A stretch of 64,000 nucleotides of DNA from Talpa occidentalis (GCF_014898055.3 NW_023605194.1:64977361-65041360); one strand, 5' to 3'; counted from the stretch's first letter, positions 12,394-26,451 are shown. The notes: generated from the sequence alone by a model not told the origin. A program made the numbers and translations.

Positions 12394-12673
12394 CTTTTTT
12401 TTTCTTTTTTCTTTGTTTTTTTAAAAGATTGATTTATTTATACAAGAACCGGGGTACAGGCCAGATGTGCAGTAGGGTGAGAGGACTCACCAGAGACAGA
12501 GCAGGGAACAGAACAGGCAAATGACCAAAATGCACTGCTGAGGGGAGCAGTGGGTGAGACAGGAGGGGTTTGCTTCACCATGTGGGATTCTCACCGGGAT
12601 CAAACCCGCGCTGCAGAGGCTCGGGACAGCTTCACAGCACTGTACTCAACCACCTGCGCCACCAGGGAGGCCC
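12394..12673 (-). repeat. tRNA-SINE, type B
   Basis: Flanked by a perfect 16-bp direct repeat, AGCCTTGGGAACTTTT, at 12378-12393 and 12674-12689. Confidence 0.93.
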
Positions 12674-14116
12674 AGCCTTGGGAACTTTTAGAGGGGGGAA
12701 AAAAAAAACCAGTCATCTTTCTGTTGATAATCATAAATAGAGTTGTAAAATCTTCAAGGTCTAAACCACATGTTTCCCTGTTTATTTATAACCAGTAATT
12801 TTTGAGACCTGCTGGTTCTATACCCTGTACTAAGTATGATAATACTGTATCTTTATTATAATAACTGTATCTTTATTATCTGTAACTAAGATACAGATAA
12901 TAAAACATGATTCCCCCAGTATCAACTCTCTTGTGCAAACTGGTAGCTGAAGGTAAACAATTAAACATTTTTCCTCCCTTTCCAGTAGGATCAGTTCATC
13001 AGGGCAAACATAACCCATTGATGAACAAAGGCTATTCTTTAAAAAGAATGCTAGGTTATAAATGCTGAAGGAATAATAAAATTTAGAAAAGTCACCATTG
13101 TGCAACCGCCAATAAAATAATTGATTTGTGCAGTAATCCATGGATCTTGTGTATCCTGTTCCAATTTCCTGAGTGGGCTGCCCCTGCCTTCCTACATGAA
13201 CTCCCTATTTACCTCATGTCTAGGTTACATTCAAACCTGGAGCCCCCTCTTAATTCCACTTGTATACTACATATCCCACTGGGCTGCTGGGACTCTTCCC
13301 AACACACAGGAAGTCTCCCCGCCTTGGGGGGAAGGACCTGACTGCCTGGAGAGAAAGGAGAAGAAAGAGCAATTGTGTGTGTGTAGGTTTAGTTTTAAAG
13401 AAATTGATGTACTGCTGCATTCAGTATGACATGTTAATTTTCCTTGCAAAGGAATGTTAGTCCAGTTTTTATTTTTTCCTTCTCAATGGTGCTACTTTGA
13501 ACAATGTAATTTTATTAATATTGTTATTAATGTAAGGTTTTTACCCTGATAACTCTATATCCTAATTTTTACTTTTAAGATGCTATCGAATATTAAGGTA
13601 ATTGTGTCAGTAACTAGAGTTTCTGCCAATTAATCCACCCAAGTTGTACTTCCTACAAACATTTAAAATAAGATATTTATTTACTAAATGTTAAATTCCC
13701 ACTATGTATAGGACACTTAGAAATAAAAAGTTCAGTATTGCCTTTTTCCTAGGGGTTTAAATTCTAGCTGGGAAGACAGGAACATGTACCACTCTTGTGG
13801 TTTGCATACCTATATATAATACAAATCTTAACAATGTATAGGAGTTCAGAAAAGTGAGCAATTAGTTTTTGGGGGGTTGGGGACATTATTCCTGAGAAAC
13901 TTCTCAGAAGAGGTAACTTTCAAACTAGGTGTTCAGGGTAAGGAAATGGCAGGGATAAGGCACACGGTTGAGGACATTATCTAGTCAGGGAAGGGGCTAT
14001 TGTCTGGAGTAAGTGGGAACAGATGTGGACCAGGGGGTGATAGGGAAGAGGTGAGATTAGGAAGGTTGATGACTGTGTGAATGGTTTTGAAAGTCATGCT
14101 TAATGATGTCGGTCTT

Positions 14117-14426
14117 GGGCCTCCCCTGGTGGTGCAGCAGCCTCTGCAGCGCCGGTTCGATCCCCGGCTGCCGGCAAGGGTCCCACATGGCGCGACAGAC
14201 CCCTCTTGCCATGCCTGCTGCTCCCCTCAGCAGTGTATTGGCGCGACAGACCCCTCTTGCCATGCCTGCTGCTCCCCTCAGCAGTGTATTTCATCAGCCT
14301 GCCTGTTCTGTTCCCCGCTCTGGCTCTGGTGAATTCTCTCACCCTCCCGCGCTTCTGACTATACCCAGTGCTTGTATAAATAAATAAATAAATCTTTTAA
14401 AAAAAAAAAAAACCTTTTAAAAAAAA
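14117..14426 (+). repeat. tRNA-SINE, type A, with deletion and internal tandem duplication
   Basis: Flanked by 15-bp repeats differing at one base (14102-14116 and 14427-14441). The head lacks the segment between the A box and CAGCCTCTGC. A 51-bp stretch of the body is present twice in a row (14188-14238 and 14239-14289). Confidence 0.93.
14188..14289 (+). repeat. 51-bp tandem duplication inside a SINE
   Basis: Two adjoining 51-bp units, each from TGGCGCGACAGACC to CAGCAGTGTAT, with no difference seen between them. It spans the segment between the tRNA-related head and the 3' body. Confidence 0.95.
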
Positions 14427-14505
14427 AATGATGTTGGTCTTCATTCAGATGGCGTAGGGGATTGGTTGAAAGATTTTTGTACCAGCAAGTTGATTTCTAT
14501 TTTTA

Positions 14506-14832
14506 TTTTATTTTTTTTTTTAATGATTTTATTCTTCCCTGATTTTTTTTTTTTTTAAAGATTTATTTATTTATTTATTTATTTGTGCAAGCACTGGGAA
14601 CAGTCAGAAGCGCAGGAGGGTGAGAGAATTCACCAGAGCCAGAGCGGGGAGCAGAGCAGGCAGAAGGACCAAAGTACACTGCTGAGGGGAGCAGCGGGTG
14701 GCAGGGGAGGTCTGCGCGCCATGTGGGACCCTCTGCCGGTGGCCAGGGAGCAGCCGGGGATCGAACCGGCGCTTCAGAGGCTGCGGGCAGCTTCGCAACC
14801 CAGCGCTCAACCACTGCGCACTGGGGAGGCCC
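14506..14832 (-). repeat. tRNA-SINE, type A, opposite to the preceding copy
   Basis: Flanked by TGATTTCTATTTTTA at 14491-14505 and 14833-14847. It has the GAGCAGCCGGGGATCG insertion shared with A-long copies but an (AAAT)n tail. It faces the SINE at 14117 across 79 bp. Confidence 0.92.
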
Positions 14833-15149
14833 TGATTTCTATTTTTAGAAATAACACTTAAGCAGGAATTTGTGGATTGCAGATAGGTAAAAATTAGTCT
14901 CTCTAATCCAGACAAACTACTCTTGATTCTAAACCAAGGCAGTAACAGTTGATAGGTAGAAGCTGCCAGTCCAAGAGCCATGCGGGGAGGTTTCAGCTAC
15001 AGTGCCTCCTCTACCCCTTACGGTAGACTAGTTTCTTAGCGCATTGCTGACTTTCCTTAGGTTATTCTGTACCTTTCAGTGTTCTGATATCATTTCAAAT
15101 GGATACTCCTTATCCATTGCCTGTCCCATCATAGGTACTTTGTACAGTA

Positions 15150-15570
15150 CCACTACATTAGTTGTATCTTGCTCTGTAACAAATCACCTGAAAATGTAGA
15201 GACCTGAGTCAGGAATTCAGTCAAGGCATGGCAGGAATGACAGGTCTCTGCATCTCAACTGAAAGATGTGAAGGTGGATGCTGTATTCATCCTTCATTTT
15301 CCTGGCAGTTGCTGACTATCAACTAGAACACCCATGTGTGTAACCCATGTGTCCTGGGCTTCCTCACAACTTGAGCAGAGTATTCCGAGAATCATGGTAG
15401 AGAAAAAGCCTGGTGGAAGCAATACTGCAATTTATGCTGTAGCCTCAGAAGTCACATAGCAACAGTTCCACAGAGGTTTGCAGAATCACACAGAGGGAGG
15501 TTAGATCCTGCCTTGATACAAATTTAATCACAAAGGACTTTAGCCCTTTTGGGAAAGTGTAGTCTACCAC
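15150..15570 (+). repeat. LTR-like interspersed repeat, family uncertain
   Basis: CTCTGTAACAAATCACC, TCAGGAATTCAGTCAAGGC, TGTAGCCTCAGAAGTCACA: the same string order as the repeat at 24040-24462. It resembles a MaLR-type or similar mammalian repeat that I cannot name with confidence. Confidence 0.45.
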
Positions 15571-17279
15571 ATCTGTTTATTCATAGTACTTACCTCTGTC
15601 CTTATAGATATTTAAAATTCTTTTTACCCTATCTAAAATAAAACTTCCATTTCTTTGCCCATATCCCTAGAGTAGTATGGAGATATCTACCTCAGATTTG
15701 GCCTCACTGAAATGTGAATTTATGGAGTTTGTTTGTTTTTAACATGGGGTGTGTTTTGTCAGCTAACCCACAAAATACTATATATCAAGTCTGAACACAT
15801 TCAGTTTGCGTAATACTGGGCAGAGAGGTAAAGAATCTGTAATCATGGTCTAGAACTTGGCTGGATTTTTCTCTCCTGATAAGATTTAGTATTTTTTCTC
15901 TATTTGCACAATTCAAAATGTGATTTTAGTTGTCCATTTACAGGAAACTGGTTGAGTGATAGGCTTTGGTTGAACTTGAATCCGAAGATGAAGTATTTGT
16001 CCTGGAAAAAAATTATAAACTATGGGTCACAGATATATTGAAAGGTTCAAGCCAGACAGAATTGAAAAGGATTTGTGATATGCTGAATGATGGCTCTGAA
16101 TGACTTAGAGGATTCCCCTTCAGATTTAAGAAGAAATAAATTGTTCATTGCTCCTCTGAAAATCAAACCAAATAGAATCCTTTCACTAGTAAACCTCCTA
16201 GGCAATGTGCTAGGAAATCTTCCTGCAGTTTAACTTCACAGATATTGGTTGGAAAGACTCTGAAAAAACCAAATAGGGTGCAGGTACATTGAAAGCCTCA
16301 AGATCAGTCAAACTAAAGCTGGAGCTTACTATGATTCTGCTTAAAGGCTGATGGCCATATACTAACCAGATCATCTGACAGGCCTGTGGCCAGTGGAGAT
16401 GTAATGGCATAAGCACGCAAGCCAGCTTTGAAAGGTACTTATGGTGGAGGTTATATAAACTGAGAAGACAGTGGTTGGAACTAGCTGTCAGGGCGATAGA
16501 GCAGGACCCAGAATTTCCTTATCTAGCAGCTCTAGAGAAAACACATTAAAAGTAACCTTTGGAAGAGTAACTAGAGAAACAGATGTACTATTTTCTTCTT
16601 TTGAAGATGCAGTGGCTTATATATAAACTATGAAAATCAGACAACAGATATGTATCATCAAAATATTGGATAGCCAGATGATAAAAGGTCAGCAGCTATT
16701 TTTGTGAGAAGAAAATTAGAAGCTGGATATTAAAAATGACAAATCATTTGAAAAATGATATGCCTGTAGTGTATGAAACATCTTTCAGAATTTTGGGAGT
16801 GAATTGGACTACGTAAAACGATTTGGAAAGTGGAAAGAATCTTTGGATATACCACATCAATGGAACAAGTGAAAGAAGTCTGAGAAACAGAAGGCAAGTG
16901 CAGGTTGAGGAGCTAATCTTAGCAGTGATAACCCCAGAAGCACCAGCTGGACAGGGCCTGAGAAAGAGTGGTTTTTGGTGCCTTTATTTTTACCCAGAAC
17001 AGCCAAGTAACCTAAGTGATTTGCTTTGGGAGAAACAACTGATGAGAGGTAGGAATGTCTCTTGAAGTGTGTCATGTTAAAACTCATTCAGCCTGTGTCC
17101 TGACAGGCGGATTGTCATTGCCGCCTTTCAGATTTAAATAGTTTGTAGGATACCCAACAAAATATCTGCCATGTAGTAATAGAGAACTATTACCATTATT
17201 GTTGTCTTTTTAAATGTTTATGTTTTGAGATTAAATTGGTTAGAATGTCTAAGTAACCATCCTACTTTTTTTCTCTTAG

Positions 17280-17465
<186 letters not shown>

Positions 17466-18688
17466 TAGGTCTACTTCTCAGTAATGCTGTTTCTACCTGG
17501 GTTGAGGCATGGCTGTGTGGCCAGTCCCTGGATTTTGGCTTTTCCGCTTCAGCCAAAATAGTACTAATTTGTTACAGAGTTGCAGGGCATTCTTCTGTAG
17601 TCACTATTAGAATAAATGGTCTGTGTCCCATCCCTTGGTCAGCTCTCCTGAAGTTCTAGTATTTATGGCAGTTTTCCTTACTGCTTCTGACACTGCCAGA
17701 TGCAATCTGCATTTATGTTAGAAGTTATCTGATTGTGTTTATTTCTGTGAACATGAACCAAAGCTCTTGTGTAAAGGTCAGATTTTTCTGATAATGAAGA
17801 CTGCCTCTTCAGCAAAATTACTGTATAAATAGGTCTGGAAAGAATGGGAACTGCTATGGATCCTGTCAAAGTTAGATGCTTACAAATGACCTGTGTTTCT
17901 CCATATCTTGAATAACCATGGAGAGTGCATCCAAGTCACAAGCAAAATCTTCTAACAAGGTCTTTATCTTGGTCATAAGAAATGATAGAATAAGTTTTAA
18001 AAATAAAAAGTGAAGTAGAGCATCTTTGTCAGGTTTGTGGGCCAGGTTGCAAGAGTTGAGAACTGTTTATGGAGTTTAAGATTCAATATTTTTAAAATAA
18101 TGAGTGAATGAGTGAAAATAATGAATAAATGAATAAAATGAAAAATGAATAAATAGGGTATCAAATCTGGGGAGTTAAGTGGGCCTGGCATCCTGGCTGT
18201 AATGTCTCAAGATTATGAGATTCTTGAACTCAGTTCCATCTACTATAATGTAACATTAAGATACATGAAAAAAAGCAATTAAAAATAGAAGCTGACTCTC
18301 ATGCTCTCATGTCTTTGTTTGAGGAACCAGAAATAGTCCTAAATGGCTTGATGGGATTAAAAGAAACAAGTCTAGTTAACCCCTAGGCTGTATTCTCTTT
18401 CTTCATCCTCTAGAAGTTGAAGGACTTGAGGTGAATATTAAATTGTTCTTGAGGAAATGGAATTGGCTTAAAGCAATTGGTTATTGATAACAGATTTATT
18501 CAGTTCAGTTCTAAAAGTAAAATTCCATTAAAATAAATTCCATCTTAAAGAATTTGGTGTAACATGTTTCAAAGACAAAAATAACCGTTGATGCTCTTAA
18601 AATTCTGTATTACAAATAATCCCACACAGCAGGTACTTTCTTTGGCCACATTACAGCTATTCCAAACCAGTAGCATTTGTGTGTACTT

Positions 18689-18959
18689 TTTTTTTTTTTT
18701 AAAGATTTATTTTATTTATACAAGAGCCAGGTACAGGCCAGATGCACGGGAGGGTGAGAGGATTCACCAGGGACAGAGTGGGGAACAGAAGAGGCAGACC
18801 AACAGAAACACACTGCTGAGGGGAGCAGCGGGCGAGACAGGAGAGGTCTGTCGCGCTATGTAGGTATTTCTGCAACCGGCAGGGATCAAACCGGCATTGC
18901 AGAGGCTGCGGACAGCTTCACAGCACTGCGCTCAACCACCTGCGCCACCAGGGAGGCCC
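18689..18959 (-). repeat. tRNA-SINE, type B
   Basis: TTGTGTGTA lies on both sides (18678-18686 and 18960-18968). Full antisense copy. Confidence 0.9.
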
Positions 18960-19414
18960 TTGTGTGTATTTTTATGGTACCTGCTGGTTGCAAAGATGAA
19001 CTGTTGGTCTCCTTTTTGTCCTGGTGCCCTCATGGTCTTGCAGCCCCCATCTCACTGATACACTTCCAATCTTCACTTCTCAGTCACCGCCCAGAAGGAG
19101 AGTAGTCGAGGAAGGTGACCTTTGCATTCTGCAAGGTGCCCAGTACTCCCTTTGTGCAGTTACCTCTAGGTGAAAACAGTGATTTTTTTTTTTTTTTTAG
19201 TTCTAGTCTGAGAATGTTGCTTCTGTCAAGAGCAATGTGTTTATTTTTCTTATTAGACCATTTTCAAATCTATAGGCAAATTGAGGGTGCAGTGACCACC
19301 CATATACTCCTTACTCAGGTTTGTTTTCCTGAGTCCTTTGGGAATAAGTTGGAATTGTGCCTCTTCACCACTGAATGTATTGGTGTGTATTTCCATATAA
19401 TAGTGACTCTTATG

Positions 19415-19619
19415 TTCCCCAAAGACATTTGGCAATGTTTGGAGGCATTTTTGGTGGTCATTTTGGTTGCAAAATTGGAGAGAGAAGTGCTGCTAGCACT
19501 TCTAGCATCCGGTGGGTAGACGTCAGAGATGCTGCTAAACATTCTATAATACACTGGACAGTCCCCACAGCAAAGACTTATATAGCCTAAAGTATCAGTA
19601 GTGCCAAGGTTGAACAATC
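19415..19619 (+). repeat. MER5A (hAT-Charlie DNA transposon remnant)
   Basis: GACATTTGGCAATGTTTGGAG, GGTGGTCATTTTGG, GTGGGTAGACGTCAGAGATG, CTGCTAAACATTCTATAAT, ACTGGACAGTCCCCACAGC and GTGCCAAGGTTGA follow the MER5A order. Confidence 0.8.
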
Positions 19620-20472
19620 CTTCCTTAAGAGAAGGATATTCTATCTTGATCATAATACAGTGATTAAGTAGGAAATTTGACAGCAGTACAATATCTAAAA
19701 CACAGTTTATGTTTGTATCCCAAGATAACCTTTATAACTTTTCTTCCCCCCGTCTAGACTCCCCCATTGCATTGTATCTGTAGTCCTTTAATCTGAAAAA
19801 GTTACTCAGCCTTTCATGACCATGACATTTTTTGAAGGGTGCAGGTCAACTGTTTTATAGAATACAATCCAATTTTGTATAGTGCATTTTGAGTATGAAT
19901 ACCACAGAAACAATATTTTGTTTTCAGTGCATCTTATCTGGGAGTAGATCTGATTTATGTCAATATTGGTGGAGTTCATGTTGATCTTTTGGTATGTTGG
20001 TGTCCTCCAGATCTCCAGCCACAATTATGGTGATAATTATAGTAATATTGTGATAATAATAATTATGGTGGTGATTAATAGGAATTTGTTGGGGAGTACT
20101 TTAAGACTATGCAAATTACCTTCATCAGACTTTCACCCAGTAGTTTTAACCATTCACTGATGATGTTATAACCGTCATTCATTATTTATTTTAGTTTCTC
20201 TTAATTTATAATTTTTTTTTCAATGATATTATCCATAACCTACTGTATTTTGATGTTCATATGATCCCAGATTTTCCAGTGTGAGCTACTTATAACTTCT
20301 CCCCACTGCTTTTTGGCACTAGATGCTTCAGGCTTACCTTACAGTACCAGACATGGCACGGCCTTTTCTTCAGGGAGCCTTGGCATAACTCAAAAATAAA
20401 CAAAACAAAAAAATTTTAAAAAACACTATTTCTGCACTGTTGTATGATTTAGGTAGATAATTCTTCCATGTC

Positions 20473-20735
20473 TTTTTTTTTTTTTTTTAAGATTATTTAT
20501 GCACACAAGAGCTGGGGTATAGGCCAGAGGTGTGGAGGCTGAGAGGATCCACCAGAGACAGAGTGGGGAACAGAACAGGCAGATTGATTGAAGTATACTG
20601 CTGAGGGGAGCAGCGGGCAAGTCAGGAGAATTCTGCTGCGCCATGTGGGTTGCTCCCTGGCTGGCCATAAATCAAACTCATGCTGCGGTGGCTGTGGATT
20701 GCTTCATAGGTTGCATCTTAACCCTTGCGCCACCC
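20473..20735 (-). repeat. tRNA-SINE, type C, head slightly truncated
   Basis: Flanked by TCTTCCATGTC (20462-20472 and 20736-20746). It ends at GCGCCACC and lacks the last ten or so bases (AGGGAGGCCC) found in other copies. Confidence 0.9.
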
Positions 20736-21284
20736 TCTTCCATGTCTTTTCACAGAATTCCTTTAAAAGAAAAATTGTATCTGAAAAACAAATAGATAAA
20801 GAAAACAAAAATATGGATTTGGTGGAATAATAATGGAGTCAGCACTTTTTTTTTTTTTTGCCGTGATCAAGAGTTTTCAACCTGACTTTTTTTTTAAAAT
20901 GACTTGCAAAATAGATGAATATATTCCTTAAGTGTAGCTGTACACTTTTTTTTTAAGTTGGTTTCCAAAATGAGTAAATAGGCCACAGATGTCCTAGCTA
21001 TTACTACTATTTACCTTTTCTAGCTCCAGCTTATACAGAATCTAATTCTTTCTCTGAAATCATTTGCAAAAGTGATAATGTACACTTAGGAAATTCTAAT
21101 TTAATAACAAGTTAATCAGCTTTGAAGAGAGAAATAAAATCAAGTAATAGCCTTTGTTTATTTCTGAAATACAGACCCAGAGTAGCAGTTAAAACTCATG
21201 TCAGCCATGTGTCTGTCATGTAATTCTCTCTGTGTCATGTCACACCAAATATCATCCTCAATCTTTTCTTCCTTTCTATGGCAG

Positions 21285-21399
21285 GGCTATACCAAGTCCA
21301 TTGATATTTGGTCTGTAGGCTGCATTCTGGCAGAGATGCTCTCCAACAGGCCCATCTTCCCAGGAAAGCATTATCTTGACCAGCTGAACCACATTCTGG
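21285..21399 (+). CDS. MAPK1: MAPK1 (ERK2) exon 5, residues 204-242
   Basis: A 115-bp exon starting at Gly204 and ending after one base of Gly242. It encodes the C-lobe helix region [15 protein letters not shown], typical of CMGC-group kinases, and the start of the MAPK insert ([14 protein letters not shown]). The acceptor is TTTCTATGGCAG; the donor CTGG|GTAAGG is near consensus. The following intron is only 306 bp, the shortest of the gene in this window. Protein identical to human ERK2 as I know it. Confidence 0.98.
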
Positions 21400-21866
<467 letters not shown>

Positions 21867-21989
21867 TAGGCTTAGCTTTTTGTCTGTGTGTTTTATTAGT
21901 TAAATCATTAGATCAGTAGCCTGAAAAGGTAGCCTTTGACTAGTGACTAGTGCCTTGTTTAGTGTTCATTCTTTATTGCTCTCTTTCCT

Positions 21990-22250
21990 TTTTATTTATA
22001 TTTATTTATGCATACAAGACCTGGGGTGTAGGCCAGAGGTGCAGGGGGTGAGAGGAATCATCATAAACAGAGTGGGGAGCAGAACAGGCAGATCCACTGA
22101 AATATACTGCTGAGCAGAGTAGCGGGCGAGAGAGGAGAGGTCTCCTGTGCCATGTGGATAGCTCCCTGGCCCGGGATGTAACTGATGCTGTAGAGACTGG
22201 TGATAGCTTGATAGTGCTGAGACTTTACCCTGTACCACCAGGGAGGCCCC
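21990..22250 (-). repeat. tRNA-SINE, type C
   Basis: GCATACAAGACCTGGGGTG start and CCACCAGGGAGGCCCC end. More diverged than most copies. It starts about 150 bp after exon 6. Confidence 0.85.
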
Positions 22251-23030
22251 AGTACATATCTTTCTTATGTTTAGTGAATTTACAATATTTTCACCTAATC
22301 TATTGGAAAATTTAACTTTTAATTTTTGCTCTTTTGTGTGTGTTTTTTAAAAGCTTTAACAACTGTCTACGTAGATGTTGGATATTGGATTTGTTTTATG
22401 TATTGACCTGAGTCAAGATTCAGAAACATTTTGGCTATTTAAAATTGAATTTCCTTAAGTCAGAAGGAAAAAGAAAAAAAAATCAGATGGTTTCAGAATG
22501 TAGTAAACTAAACAAAGGGTTAGAAAAAAGACAAAACTTGCAGGCATATTATAGATCCAAGGCATATAGCAGGGTCAAAACAGGAGGGAAGAGTACAGGG
22601 TACTATGGTGACAGTTCATGGGTTACGTGATGGTGGGAGATTTATGGATATTACACTTGAAGGGAGAAATTAAATATTGTAAAAAAAAAATGAACAATGA
22701 TGTAAGAAAATAAAGTTTAAAAACAAAATAATAAATAAGTAAATAAAATTGAATTTCTTTTGGAAGTAGGAGGAACAGTCTTTTAGAATTCTGATATGAA
22801 GGTAGTGTATAATTATTGTAGACAGTTTAGAGGTATAGAAAGAATAGGTAAAAGAATAAGGTACTCTTAATTACCAAAACTCCAGCATAACCTTTTTAAC
22901 ATTTTGTTGTACCAGTGTGTGCACATCTCCAACCTATGTAGTTATCTTATAGTTATATATTCTAACCACTGGAATTTTAAAATTAGAACATCATGTGTTT
23001 TGTGCATGTTGCTGATTAAATTCACTTACA

Positions 23031-23359
23031 GGGCCTCCCCGGTGGCGCAGCGGTTGAGCGCTGGGTTGCGAAGCTGCCCGCGGCCTCTGCGGCGCTGGTT
23101 CGATCCCCGGCTGCTCCCCGGCCACCGGAGGAGGGTCCCGCGTGGCGCGCAGACCTCTCCTGTGGCCCGCTGCTCCCCTCAGCAGTGTACTTCGGTCCTT
23201 CTGCCTGCTCTGCTCCCTGCTCTGGCTCTGGTGAATTCTCTCACCCTCCCGCGCTTCTGACTGTACCCAGTGCATGTATAAATGAATGAACAAACAAACA
23301 AACAAACAAATAAAATAAATAAAAAAACATGCCTCTATAAAAAAAAAAAAAATAAAAAT
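23031..23359 (+). repeat. tRNA-SINE, A-long
   Basis: Perfect 13-bp flanks AAATTCACTTACA (23018-23030 and 23360-23372). The tail has (AAAC)n then ACATGCCTCTATA-An. It looks young. Confidence 0.94.
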
Positions 23360-23749
23360 AAATTCACTTACAAATGCTGTATCTCCCTTAAAGGTGTCAG
23401 CTAAATCTTACTTCCTGGGTTGTCTTTTTTTTTTTTTTTTTAAGAGATACGTGCATAACAAAAAAGCATAGTTAAGACTTATGATAAACAGACCTTCCGG
23501 GCTTCTCTCCTGTTTCTTTCCTCACTATTTTCTGTAGTAGTTAGTCATGACTTGCAATTATTTCAAGGCTTTTTTAGCTTATTTTTCTTTGGTTAAGATC
23601 ATGAACTTTGAGATTAGTTCATTCTGATAACACCACTAAAATTCAGAAAGTTAACTTTTACATGTAGGTTTTGGATGGATATAATACAAGCAGGGAAGGA
23701 CTACGTATAAGTAGAATAAAGTAGAGAAATGTGAGTTGGTAGTACTGGA

Positions 23750-23910
23750 ATGAGTTAGGAGCACAGCCTTTGCAGCCAGACCTGTTTCATTCCACAGCCC
23801 CACCACTTACTAGCCATGTGAACTATTTAACCTCTCTGAGCTTTAGTTTTCCTGTTTATGAAAAAGGATTAGTAATAATACCTGCATCACAAGATTGTGG
23901 CATTTGTAGG
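23750..23910 (+). repeat. MIR
   Basis: GGAGCACAGCCTTTGCAGCCAG, CCACTTACTAGCCATGTGA, TTAACCTCTCTGAGC, TAATAATACCTGCATCACA: a near-complete MIR in sense orientation. Confidence 0.85.
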
Positions 23911-24039
23911 TCTGGATTTTGAGATCTCAAGACTGAAATATATCTTGGAGATCTTTGTATCTCTGTAGTTACAAAGAGTAACTACAAAGTGTTCCTTTAA
24001 AGGGATCAGCCATAGTGTCTTTAACCATTCTCATATTGG

Positions 24040-24462
24040 ACATTGAAGTTCACATCAGTTACCTGTTGCTGAATAACAAGCCACTCCATAACTCCATAAC
24101 TTGGCAGCCTTTAAGCAACCACTATGTATTTGTTCATAAGTTCATTGTACTGGGCACAGCTGAGTAGGTCTGCTCTACTCACCTCAAGTTGCATGGTTCT
24201 CCTCTGTGCTGTTGTCTCTCATCATACAGTAGAGCAAACTGGGCTGCTTCTCATGATGGCAGAAATATTCCAAAAGAGCAAGAACAGAAACTGTGAGGTC
24301 TCTGAAGGCCAGGTCACAGAATAGAGACCCTTCTGCCATAGTCTATTGTTCTGAGCAAATCACAGGTCAGCCCAGATTCAGGGGGTAGAGAAATAAATGC
24401 ACCCATTGATGGCGAAGCCGCAAAGAATTTGTGGCCATATTTTATCTGCCACCAGGTGGGTT
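24040..24462 (+). repeat. LTR-like interspersed repeat, family uncertain
   Basis: Starts near GTTGCTGAATAACAAGCCAC and ends near AAAGAATTTGTGGCCATATT. It shares order with the repeat at 15150-15570. A known mammalian repeat type, name not certain. Confidence 0.5.
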
Positions 24463-24703
24463 TTAGTTTTTTACTATAACACACATAAATTCATTCATTT
24501 AATAAATAGATCTGAGTGGGTATTCTGTGTCATCAAGGGTACTTAGGTCCTGGACATAGAAAAGCAGTAAGACAAAGAACCTGCCTATTGTGAACTATTA
24601 CTATTAGAGCTGTATGAAAATGACATAAAGAAATGAATGAAAGACCTTAGGAAACTTGAGGTTAAAACTTTCAAACTGAAACACCAGGACTTTTAACTCT
24701 GAT

Positions 24704-24973
24704 TTTTTTTTTTTTTAAAGATTTATTTATTTATTCATACAAGCTCTGGGTACAGTCAGAAGCGCGGGTGGGTGAGAGAATTCACCAGAGCCAGAGTGGG
24801 GAACAGAACAGGCAGAATGACAAAATACACTGCTGAGGGGAGCAGCAGGTGGCAGGAGAGATCTGCCCACCATGTGGGACCCTCGCCAGTGGCCAGGGAT
24901 CGAAACAGCGCTACAGAGGCTACGGGCAGCTTCGCAGCCCAACGCTCAACCACTGCGCCACCAGGGGAGGCCC
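24704..24973 (-). repeat. tRNA-SINE, type A
   Basis: Perfect 12-bp flanks TTAACTCTGATT (24692-24703 and 24974-24985). Confidence 0.92.
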
Positions 24974-26407
24974 TTAACTCTGATTAATGATACTGCACAG
25001 AACAGGAAATTAAATACCTCTTAAATATAAAAAAGGTACTCATTTTTATTCATTAAATAATATATGAAAATTGAAAGATCAGTACTCCCACTGCCTTTAG
25101 CCCCCCATCACAGTAGCAGGCATCAAAAAGTTTGATAACCCGCTGTGTGGTCAAGGTTGTGGGGAAATGGATGTTCTAAGAGACAGCAAGAGGCATTTTA
25201 ATTTGTTTTTCCTTAATAGTGAGAGTGAATATTTTTTCACATGTTTGTTGGAAATTGCTGATTGCTGAGTCCCTGAACCAGTAGTAGTATAGATTTTTCT
25301 TCAGAAGAGTTTAACTTAGGATTCTCTCCAAAATTACTCCCCTGAAGGGGAAGAAATGATTATTATTCAGCAGATGGTACTAGGCTGGTTGAATAGCTGT
25401 TTGGAAGAAAATCAACACATCAAAATTAATTCCAAAAGAATTGATGATTAAATAATCTTTTTAATCATACTATTAAAAATTAATAATATTTAGAGTATTC
25501 AGTTTTTTTCTGGTCTCTGCATGGAGTCTATCATCCTATCCTAAGCTTTGAAAACAAACATAATGGAAACAGATTTAATCACAAAAATGTTTAAAACTTT
25601 GATTAGACAGATCAGGTTTGATAATAGATATAAAATGTTCTAAATTGAATAACATTTAAAGGATCCCTATCGTAACTGTTCTGTTAAAGGCAGTTAGGAT
25701 TAGGGCCATTCACACAGATTAGTGGGTCAGCTATTTGAAGCCTTCTCAGTTCCACATAAGAAGAACCTGTTCTTGAGTGACTTAGACCTAAAGCAGGACT
25801 TTATTGGCTCCCACAACTAACACGTGCAGTCGTACTTGGACTCCAGCCACTTTGACCAGAGTCTGTACTTGTTTATTGTTCAGCGTTGCCTTTCTGTGTG
25901 TCTTGCTAGTCAGCCTCCTCTTGTTAATACGACTACCAGCAGCTCTAGGCTCACACCGACCTTCTACTGATAGTTTCAGCTTAGGTGTGGTGCTAGCCAC
26001 TCATTGCCTCTTTGATGACATGCCCACCCCTGACTAGTCACTGGCCAAGGAACTCAGGTGAATGTGATCAGGTCATTGTCACCATACCCACAGCACAGTC
26101 AGAGAAATGGGCAGCCTGAGAGCTCCATTGTAGCAAACACAGCTTTGTGTGATTAGAGGGGCAGTGGACACTGGCAAACAGAACCAACAAAGATGAAGAA
26201 AGATGAGGAGTTCTGTTCTTTTATTCCCACTTTCATTTTTTAATTAAAAAATGTAGTTGACACAAGAAATCTGACTTCATTTATCAGATAACCTAATGTT
26301 TGTAGTTTCCAGATTTCAAACAACAACGGTCCCTGTAAATACACATATCTGTTGTGAATGGAATCATAAACTGAATACTTTCTATCCCATGAAGAGTTGT
26401 GTTTATT

Positions 26408-26414
26408 TATCTAT

Positions 26415-26451
<37 letters not shown>

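Noticed and set aside
16020..17080. Possible retrocopy in intron 3
   Set aside because: The segment has gene-like composition, but I could not match it to any protein, and frames are short. No poly-A tail or target duplication was found.
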